From assembly GCA_018826645.1 (NCBI GenBank), contig JAHJZF010000016.1, positions 1-6,388 on the forward strand: DNA of 6,388 nt. Direction: 5' to 3'. Below the pieces are notes generated by a model. That model saw only the letters and a list, made by a program, of their open reading frames with translations. It did not search any database and was not told the origin of the DNA. The position numbers and the translations under genes are program-made. The stretch comes from Patescibacteria group bacterium. Its GTDB lineage: Bacteria > Patescibacteriota > Minisyncoccia > UBA6257 > Colwellbacteraceae. How positions within the stretch are numbered: the stretch's first letter is position 1; the number at the start of each line of letters is the position of its first letter. Positions 1-4,701 of this stretch are shown piece by piece.

Positions 1-56
1 AATTAAGCAAAAAAGCTAGAAAACTTTTAGAAGAATTGGGTGAAGAATTAGAGTAA
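1..56 (+). CDS. dnaJ: C-terminal end of a DnaJ-like chaperone (partial)
   Basis: Only the last 17 codons and a TAA stop (54-56) are present, in the frame starting at base 3. They read LSKKARKLLEELGEELE. A terminal LSKK...LLEEL helix is typical of the very end of bacterial DnaJ (Hsp40), the co-chaperone that stimulates DnaK ATPase activity and delivers unfolded clients. The assignment rests on this short tail alone: no J domain, zinc-finger or substrate-binding domain is in the window, so another protein with an amphipathic Lys/Glu-rich end is possible. It points into the tRNA/secD region on the same strand, and I see no clear terminator after it. Confidence 0.5.
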   Translation, partial: LSKKARKLLEELGEELE

Positions 57-85
57 TTGACTTGAAAGACTCTGCAACCGATAGT
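57..85 (+). promoter_or_regulatory. Candidate sigma-70 promoter for the tRNA-Lys/secDF region
   Basis: TTGACT (57-62, 5 of 6 consensus bases) is followed after 17 bases by GATAGT (80-85, 4 of 6). It starts directly after the stop of the upstream gene. The -10 is weak, and a second candidate at 125-133 lies closer to the tRNA. Either or both could drive the tRNA and secDF; sequence alone does not decide. Confidence 0.25.
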
Positions 86-124
86 AAGCTAATCTTTGAC
101 TTCTAACGGTCTACTTACCCCCGG

Positions 125-133
125 TGGTATAGT
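125..133 (+). promoter_or_regulatory. Candidate extended -10 promoter upstream of tRNA-Lys
   Basis: TGG-TATAGT forms a TGn extended -10 element (TG at 125-126, TATAGT at 128-133, 5 of 6 consensus bases). Extended -10 promoters can work without a good -35, and none is present at the usual distance; TTGACT at 96-101 is 26 bases away, too far. Transcription would start near 140, giving about 60 bases of leader before the tRNA that includes both hairpins described here. Confidence 0.4.
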
Positions 134-140
134 AAATTAT

Positions 141-161
141 TTCCCGGAGTATCGCTCGGAA
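141..161 (+). other. Short imperfect hairpin in the tRNA leader
   Basis: TTCC (141-144) can pair with GGAA (158-161), and GAG (147-149) with CTC (155-157). Two bases (145-146) bulge and the loop is 5 bases (150-154). It shares bases 158-161 with the larger hairpin at 158-193, so only one can form at a time. No function is known; it may be chance. Confidence 0.25.
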
Positions 162-193
162 TATATGAAGAAACAAGTTCCCCATATATCTCC
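158..193 (+). other. AT-rich hairpin immediately upstream of tRNA-Lys
   Basis: GGAATATATG (158-167) pairs with CATATAT (183-189) and TCC (191-193), a 10-bp stem with one bulged C (190) and a 15-base loop. No U-tract follows, so it is not a standard intrinsic terminator. It ends 6 bases before the mature tRNA 5' end and would lie in the precursor removed by RNase P. It could be a processing or folding element, or incidental. Confidence 0.35.
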
Positions 194-199
194 TCGCTC

Positions 200-272
200 C
201 CCCCGGTAGCTCAATTGGCAGAGCAACGGCCTTTTAAGCCGGCGGTTGGAGGTTCGAGTCCTCCCCGGGGGA
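200..272 (+). tRNA. trnK: tRNA-Lys (anticodon UUU)
   Basis: A 73-base cloverleaf folds cleanly. The acceptor is CCCCCGG (200-206) with CCGGGGG (265-271), all seven pairs perfect, and U8-A9 are at 207-208. The D stem is GCTC (209-212) with GAGC (221-224), around an 8-base loop containing GG. The anticodon arm is 226-242 with loop CTTTTAA (231-237) and anticodon TTT at 233-235, reading AAA/AAG lysine codons. The variable loop is 5 bases (243-247). The T stem is GGAGG (248-252) with CCTCC (260-264) and loop TTCGAGT. The discriminator is A272, as expected for lysine tRNAs. CCA is not encoded (CAA follows), so it must be added by nucleotidyltransferase. Oddities: a C1-G72 all-G/C acceptor, unlike the usual bacterial tRNA-Lys beginning with G, and an A226/G242 mismatch at the top of the anticodon stem. 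secD starts 8 bases after its 3' end. Confidence 0.96.
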
Positions 273-280
273 CAAACATT

Positions 281-1525
281 ATGGAAAGTAAAAGAAAAAG
301 CGTCTGGATATTAATAGCTGTATTAGCGGTGGCGATTCTTTCTGGGTTCTTCATTTATCCTGGTAACAAAATTTCAGAATCATCACCTTGGAATTTAGGA
401 CTTGATATCGTTGGGGGTAGTGCTTTGGTTTATGAGATCGATTTAAGCGGGGTTGCGCCTGAAGATTACGCCAACACAGTCGCTGGCCTCAAAGAAGTCA
501 TAGAAAGAAGAATCAGTATATATGGCGTTTCTGAACCAAAGGTGGCTACGGCCAAGAAGGGGGATAGCTATCAATTAGTTGTGGAATTAGCTGGTGTGGA
601 CGCTGAGGATGCTGCTAGGCAAATTGGCGAAACACCAGTTCTAGATTTCAGAGAAGTGGGGATTAATGAAGATGGGTCAGTAAAATATATACCCACAGAA
701 TTAACGGGTAGATATATTCAACGAGCCAGTATCGGTACAGATTCGTACACAAACACCTTCTTGGTTCTTTTAGATTTTAACGAAGAGGGAGCTAATATAT
801 TTTCAGATTTAACTGAAAAAAATGTCGGCAAACCTTTGGCAGTTTTTCTTGACGGAGTTTCAATTACTGAACCGATTGTTCAACAAAAAATAACAGGCGG
901 AACAGCTCAAATTACAGGAGGGGGAGCTGGCTTCCTTCCGGATGAAGCTCGGCAACTTGTTGAAAGGTTTAACGCTGGTGCTCTCTCGGCCCCAATTAAA
1001 CAAATTAATCAAAGGAAAGTCAGCGCCTCAGCCGCCGAAAATTCGCTTAATCAGATTATATTTGCTGGTCTTGTAGGCACCGCTTTAGTTTTGCTTTTTA
1101 TGGCGATTTATTACAGATTTTTCGGAATCTATGCGGGTGTCGCTCTTCTAATATATGCCTCTCTAGCTTTGGGGCTTTTCAAGTTGATTCCTGGTTTTAC
1201 CATGACATTGGCAGGTATTGCTGGATTCGTGCTTTCTATTGGGATGGCTGTTGACGCGAATATCCTTATTTTTGAACGAACCAAAGAAGAAATTAAAGCT
1301 GGTCATAGTCATATTGAAGCCATCAATGAAGGCTTCAAAAGAGCTTGGCCATCTATTAGAGATTCAAACACCACAACCATTCTGACTTCTATTATTCTCT
1401 ACGCCTTTACCTCGAGCTTTGTAAGAGGTTTTGCATTAACCCTTGGTTTGGGTGTTATGGTTAGTATGTTCTCGGCGATATTTGTAACTCGTACAATTTT
1501 AAGAGTCTTCGTAAGACAGACATGA
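281..1525 (+). CDS. secD: Protein translocase subunit SecD
   Basis: This 414-residue inner-membrane protein is a Sec translocon accessory subunit. With SecF it uses the proton-motive force to pull preproteins out after SecA-driven insertion. Membrane segment 1 is at about residues 8-26. The extracytoplasmic domain (about 32-255) opens with GLDIVGG (40-46), the SecD signature, and includes the region around ITEPIVQQKITGGTAQI (195-211). Five C-terminal membrane segments (about 258-405) contain GMAVDANILIFER (321-333); D325 matches the conserved proton-path aspartate (E. coli D519). It is much shorter than E. coli SecD (615 residues), as in many streamlined bacteria. The ATG at 281 is chosen because the frame upstream to 215 runs through the tRNA, and because the first membrane helix follows at once. 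The only SD-like bases, GGGGGA (267-272), lie in the tRNA acceptor. The stop overlaps the secF start (ATGA). Confidence 0.96.
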   Translation: MESKRKSVWILIAVLAVAILSGFFIYPGNKISESSPWNLGLDIVGGSALVYEIDLSGVAPEDYANTVAGLKEVIERRISIYGVSEPKVATAKKGDSYQLVVELAGVDAEDAARQIGETPVLDFREVGINEDGSVKYIPTELTGRYIQRASIGTDSYTNTFLVLLDFNEEGANIFSDLTEKNVGKPLAVFLDGVSITEPIVQQKITGGTAQITGGGAGFLPDEARQLVERFNAGALSAPIKQINQRKVSASAAENSLNQIIFAGLVGTALVLLFMAIYYRFFGIYAGVALLIYASLALGLFKLIPGFTMTLAGIAGFVLSIGMAVDANILIFERTKEEIKAGHSHIEAINEGFKRAWPSIRDSNTTTILTSIILYAFTSSFVRGFALTLGLGVMVSMFSAIFVTRTILRVFVRQT

Positions 1526-2418
1526 AGAAAATTTTGAAATATAAAAACGTTTTTATGGGGTTCTCTTTATCGATCGCTTTAATAAGCGCTATCTTGGTGG
1601 CCTATTTTGGATTTAAGCCGGGCATAGATTTTACTAGCGGATCACTCTGGCAGTTGAAGATACCAGACGTATCTGTAGAAGAGCTTAAAACATTTTCCGC
1701 TGAAGAATTGGGCTTAGAGGGGATTAGCATCTCGTCAGAGGAGGGACAGGTGTTTTCTATCACCATGCGGGAAATCAGTGATCAGGAGCGACAGGCGATG
1801 CTTCAAACTTTGAAGGATAAATATGGTGAAGAGACAATGGAGCAAGACTTTTGGTCAGTTAGTCCGACGGTCTCAGAAGAACTTCGTACCAAAGCATTAT
1901 GGGCGATAACATTAGTGCTATTGAGCATATCGCTTTATATCGCTTTTGCTTTTCGCAAGGTCTCGCATCCGGTTAGTTCTTGGAAATATGGCTTTATAAC
2001 TCTTTTAACTTTAAGTCACGACGTCTTGATACCCGCCGCTTTATTTGCGTTTCTTGGCGCCTATCACGGCGTAACAGTCGATACGAACTTCATGGTTGCC
2101 CTTTTAGTAGTAATGGGATTTTCCGTTCACGATACAATAGTGGTCTTTGATCGTATTAGAGAGAACCTTGTAAAGTGGGAGAGAAAATTAGAACTGGAAG
2201 AGTTGGTTGATAAAAGCATTACTGAAACTATAGCTCGTTCGATTAATACTTCCCTGACTTTAATACTTGTATTGTTCGCCATTTATTTGTGGGGCCCGTT
2301 GAATCTGAAGTTCTTTATTCTGGCGATTTTGGTTGGGACTATAGCTGGCACATATTCATCTATCTTTGTGGCCAGCCCGCTTTTATTGATAGCGGGCAAG
2401 AGGGCTAAAAAACAATAA
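1522..2418 (+). CDS. secF: Protein translocase subunit SecF
   Basis: This 298-residue partner of SecD completes the SecDF heterodimer of the Sec export channel. Membrane segment 1 is at about 11-30, followed by GIDFTSGS (34-41), the SecF form of the head-domain motif. A small extracytoplasmic domain (about 41-120) precedes five membrane segments (about 124-290). GFSVHDTIVVFDRIREN (199-215) is the classic SecF segment, and D204 matches the conserved proton-pathway aspartate. SINTSLT (240-246) is the second conserved helix. The length is normal for the family (about 300). Two family-consensus positions differ: S39 where the GIDFTGG motif has glycine, and H203 where asparagine is common before the aspartate. 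Its ATG overlaps the secD stop by 4 bases and lacks an SD, which implies translational coupling and equal amounts of both subunits. The C-terminus is basic (GKRAKKQ), as expected for a cytoplasmic tail. Confidence 0.96.
   Translation: MKKILKYKNVFMGFSLSIALISAILVAYFGFKPGIDFTSGSLWQLKIPDVSVEELKTFSAEELGLEGISISSEEGQVFSITMREISDQERQAMLQTLKDKYGEETMEQDFWSVSPTVSEELRTKALWAITLVLLSISLYIAFAFRKVSHPVSSWKYGFITLLTLSHDVLIPAALFAFLGAYHGVTVDTNFMVALLVVMGFSVHDTIVVFDRIRENLVKWERKLELEELVDKSITETIARSINTSLTLILVLFAIYLWGPLNLKFFILAILVGTIAGTYSSIFVASPLLLIAGKRAKKQ
2375..2397 (+). other. GC-rich hairpin inside the 3' end of secF
   Basis: GCCCGC (2375-2380) and GCGGGC (2392-2397) form a perfect 6-bp stem around an 11-base T-rich loop, ending 21 bases before the secF stop codon is complete. 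A purine-rich stretch, not a U-tract, follows, so it does not fit an intrinsic terminator. It may protect the 3' end of the secDF message or simply reflect coding sequence. Confidence 0.3.
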
Positions 2419-2483
2419 ATTACTCCTAGATTTTAAGGACAAAAAGCGGTGGTGGATAAAAAGATAAGTTTCTTTTGCCAATA

Positions 2484-2492
2484 TGTTAAAAT
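2484..2492 (+). promoter_or_regulatory. Candidate extended -10 element in the secF-downstream gap
   Basis: TGT-TAAAAT (TG at 2484-2485, TAAAAT at 2487-2492, 5 of 6 consensus bases) has the TGn extension but no recognisable -35. It would start transcription near 2499, giving the downstream gene a leader of about 65 bases. It is a weaker alternative to the promoter at 2523-2551, and chance occurrence is likely in this AT-rich gap. Confidence 0.2.
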
Positions 2493-2522
2493 AAGGGCAT
2501 AGAGAAAAAAGATATTGTGTCC

Positions 2523-2551
2523 TTGACGCATTGTTTGTATTGTTGTATTAA
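2523..2551 (+). promoter_or_regulatory. Sigma-70 type promoter for the regulator/ATPase/efp unit
   Basis: TTGACG (2523-2528, 5 of 6) and TATTAA (2546-2551, close to TATAAT) are separated by exactly 17 bases, the ideal spacing. Transcription would start around 2558, only about 7 bases before the ATG at 2565, so the message would be nearly leaderless, in line with the lack of an SD. It is the best promoter match in the window, and it sits at the only sizeable gap ahead of a run of overlapping genes. Confidence 0.5.
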
Positions 2552-2564
2552 TGGGTAAACTCTA

Positions 2565-3404
2565 ATGTTTAAAGTTGCAATAGAAATAGATATAGAAGAC
2601 TTGGTCAAAAAAGCCCTGCAAGTGCAGGACAAAAGAGCCAGAGACATTGTGGTTCGCAGATATGGTCTTAAAACACCCCAAAAGAACACTTTGGCTAGTT
2701 TAGGTTTGGAGTATGGCTTAACTAGAGAAAGGGTGCGCCAGATAGAAGCTACTTCTCTAAGGGGTATCGGAAGCAAAATAAAAGAAGATGAGCAGGCAAA
2801 AAAGTTTATTAAGTTGACAGAAGACTATTTGAAAAGCGTTGCCAATCTTAGGCGTAGCGACCTTTTGGCGAAAGATATTGGTATACTATCTGGTCTTTAT
2901 GATGGTCACGACCAAGTTTTTGAGAATAAACTTAATTTTCTTGCCAAAGTTTTGGGAAGGCCATATGTAATTGATGCCACCCCTTCAACCTATACGATTT
3001 GGCATCTTGATAAGAGTATTCACGACATCGCCCTTTCTCTTGTGAAAAAATTGCTTAACGTAAAGGAGCATAATTTCAATAAATATGTAATTGATGTTAT
3101 CGACGAATACGACTTAACGGAGTCTGTGATACTAAACTATTTGTCTCTTTCTAAGAATTTTAGTATTGGTCCGTACGGACACATGGGGGCCGACCATTGG
3201 TTGAAGGTTAATCCTAAGACCGTCAGAGATAAGGCGTATCTTGTTTTAAGTGAATCTGAAGAACCAATGCATTTTAGGGATATCGCAGAGTCGGTTAACT
3301 CTATTAGTGATGGCGACAAGGCCTCTGCAACTGTTCATAATGAACTTATTCGTGATCCAAGATTTGTTCTAATTGGCAGAGGCACCTATTCACTCAATGA
3401 ATGA
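2565..3404 (+). CDS. Sigma-70 region 4-like/HARE-HTH fusion protein, putative transcription regulator
   Basis: This is a 279-residue soluble protein. Residues about 22-69 look like sigma-70 region 4: the helix RARDIVVRRYGL (24-35) is followed by a helix-turn-helix whose recognition helix is LTRERVRQIEA (52-62), the part of sigma factors that binds the -35 element. There is no region 2 or 3, so it cannot melt a promoter and is not a complete sigma factor. The middle (about 75-215) is helical with no motif I recognise. Residues about 220-279 resemble a HARE-HTH (HB1/ASXL/RpoE-type winged helix): KAYLVLSESEEPMHFRDIAE leads to DPRFVLIGRGTYSL near the end. The RNA polymerase delta subunit of Firmicutes carries such a domain. 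A role in binding DNA or RNA polymerase is inferred. The ATG at 2565 follows an in-frame stop at 2556 and has no SD. It overlaps the next gene by 8 bases. Confidence 0.85.
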   Translation: MFKVAIEIDIEDLVKKALQVQDKRARDIVVRRYGLKTPQKNTLASLGLEYGLTRERVRQIEATSLRGIGSKIKEDEQAKKFIKLTEDYLKSVANLRRSDLLAKDIGILSGLYDGHDQVFENKLNFLAKVLGRPYVIDATPSTYTIWHLDKSIHDIALSLVKKLLNVKEHNFNKYVIDVIDEYDLTESVILNYLSLSKNFSIGPYGHMGADHWLKVNPKTVRDKAYLVLSESEEPMHFRDIAESVNSISDGDKASATVHNELIRDPRFVLIGRGTYSLNE

Positions 3405-4698
3405 AGTATTTAGTGGTGTTCCAGAAGCATTTGATTATTGGTGGTTAGTAGTTCCGCTAATTATATTTTTCGTTCTTAAGGATTGGTGGAGAATATATAT
3501 TGTAGACAAGCATATAGATAGCCTTGAATGGGTTCTCTTGGAGTTAAATATTCCAAAAGAGAATCTTAGGTCCATTAAGGCCATGGATCAGGTTGTCGCA
3601 GCGCTTCATGGAACCTATACTTATGGCTTGCGTCCTTCTGAGATATGGATCGAGGGTAAAGTAGAGGATTGGATGTCTTTAGAGATGGTTGGTTTTGCAG
3701 ATGGAGTGCATTTTTATATTAGATCTTTAAAGAAATACAGGAAATTAGTAGAGGCAGCCGTCTTCTCTCAGTTTCCTGATTCAGAAATTTTTGAAGTTGA
3801 GGATTACGTTAACAGGATTAAGGATAAGCCTTTTGAGAATAAGGATGTTTTTGCTACTGATTTTAAATTTGTTAAAGACGATGTTTATCCGATTAGAACG
3901 TATGAATATTTTGAAGACAATCAAGAAGAAAATCGAATGGACCCAATCGGTGTCATTACGGAGATTATGTCGCGTCTAGAGGCAAACGAAGCACTTTGGA
4001 TTCAACTTCTTATACAGCCAACAGGCACAGAATGGGTTGAAGATGGAGAGAGGAAAATCTCGGAATTAATGGGGAGAGAAGATAAAAGCAAATCAAAATC
4101 AGTATTATCAGAAGTTGCTCGAGATATAGGAGATGTTCTAAAAAGTTTGCCTACGGCCCCCATCACCGCTCCGGAATTTGGTAGTGGAGAGAATGGAAAA
4201 GAAGCAAAAATCGAGTTTAAACTACGTAGTCCAGCGGAAGATTCTGCCATGAAAGCTATTACTAACAAGATGTCCAAGCCCGCTTTTAATTCAATCTTAC
4301 GTTTTGTGTATATTGATGATAGAGATGAGTTTACCGGAGAAAACGTAACATCAGTTCTTGGAGCTTTTCGTCAATATAGCGACCAAAATCTTAATTCTTT
4401 AAGGCCAAACCTCGCCACCTTAACTAAGAAGAGTCAGGTTGGTAAGATTAATAAAGCCAAACGCTTAGCAGAAAGAAAGAAAAAAATGGTGATTAATTAT
4501 ATTAATCGTGAGATGCCACGCCCCGTTACTTTTCCTTTCACAAAAGAACTTAAATTGAAGACTTTTATTCTCAATACTGAAGAAGTCGCTAGTCTTTTTC
4601 ATATGCCTACGGATTTTGTTAAATCTAAGAAAACGCAAACCATTCAGTCTAAGAGGGGAGAAAGTCCCACAGACCTACCAACCAAAGAAAGAAATTAA
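3397..4698 (+). CDS. Conserved membrane-anchored protein, partner of the VirD4-like ATPase (DUF8128-like)
   Basis: This 433-residue protein has one N-terminal membrane segment (about residues 13-31, aromatic-rich, ending KDWWR) and a large soluble, probably cytoplasmic remainder. Residues 36-70 (SLEWVLLELNIPKENLRSIKAMDQ onward, in two parts) look like a conserved family start. From memory it resembles the Patescibacteria family labelled DUF8128, which I could not check. About 205-265 is charged and low in complexity, likely a flexible linker. About 341-356 is strongly basic. LNTEEVASLFHMP (382-394) resembles the TEELA-LxHLP motif that precedes the ATPase domain in single-chain conjugation-type ATPases. 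The ATPase gene begins 3 bases after the stop. I chose the ATG at 3397 because the in-frame TTG at 3373 would extend the overlap with the previous gene to 32 bases. A weak GAGG (3379-3382) lies 14 bases upstream. The exact function is unknown. Confidence 0.8.
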   Translation: MNEVFSGVPEAFDYWWLVVPLIIFFVLKDWWRIYIVDKHIDSLEWVLLELNIPKENLRSIKAMDQVVAALHGTYTYGLRPSEIWIEGKVEDWMSLEMVGFADGVHFYIRSLKKYRKLVEAAVFSQFPDSEIFEVEDYVNRIKDKPFENKDVFATDFKFVKDDVYPIRTYEYFEDNQEENRMDPIGVITEIMSRLEANEALWIQLLIQPTGTEWVEDGERKISELMGREDKSKSKSVLSEVARDIGDVLKSLPTAPITAPEFGSGENGKEAKIEFKLRSPAEDSAMKAITNKMSKPAFNSILRFVYIDDRDEFTGENVTSVLGAFRQYSDQNLNSLRPNLATLTKKSQVGKINKAKRLAERKKKMVINYINREMPRPVTFPFTKELKLKTFILNTEEVASLFHMPTDFVKSKKTQTIQSKRGESPTDLPTKERN

Positions 4699-4701
4699 TA
4701 T

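Noticed and set aside
118..199. A degenerate second tRNA beginning CCCCCGGTGGTATAG
   Set aside because: No matching 3' acceptor, T arm or anticodon arm can be folded within the following 80 bases.
165..209. A 14-codon reading frame (ATG at 165) ending in the tRNA
   Set aside because: Too short, no SD, runs into the tRNA, and overlaps hairpin arms. Most likely chance.
215..280. A 22-codon N-terminal extension of SecD starting at 215
   Set aside because: It translates the tRNA-Lys sequence. The ATG at 281 comes right after the tRNA and gives a normal SecD start with a membrane helix at residues 8-26.
2375..2418. Intrinsic terminator for secDF
   Set aside because: The hairpin lies inside the coding sequence and is followed by A/G-rich sequence with no T run. 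No other terminator is evident in 2419-2522.
2435..2524. Inverted repeat AAGGACA (2435-2441)/TGTCCTT (2518-2524), the right arm touching the -35 element
   Set aside because: A 7-base inverted match 76 bases apart is expected by chance in a gap of this size, and no further symmetry extends it.
2551..2565. A four-codon frame MGKL with TAATG overlap onto the regulator start, a possible coupling uORF
   Set aside because: Its ATG includes the last base of the -10 element, so it would be transcribed only from the weaker upstream promoter. No SD.
3373..3396. TTG start giving an 8-residue longer membrane-anchored protein
   Set aside because: It would enlarge the overlap with the sigma-like gene to 32 bases and adds residues without family character. 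The ATG at 3397 fits better, though TTG cannot be excluded.
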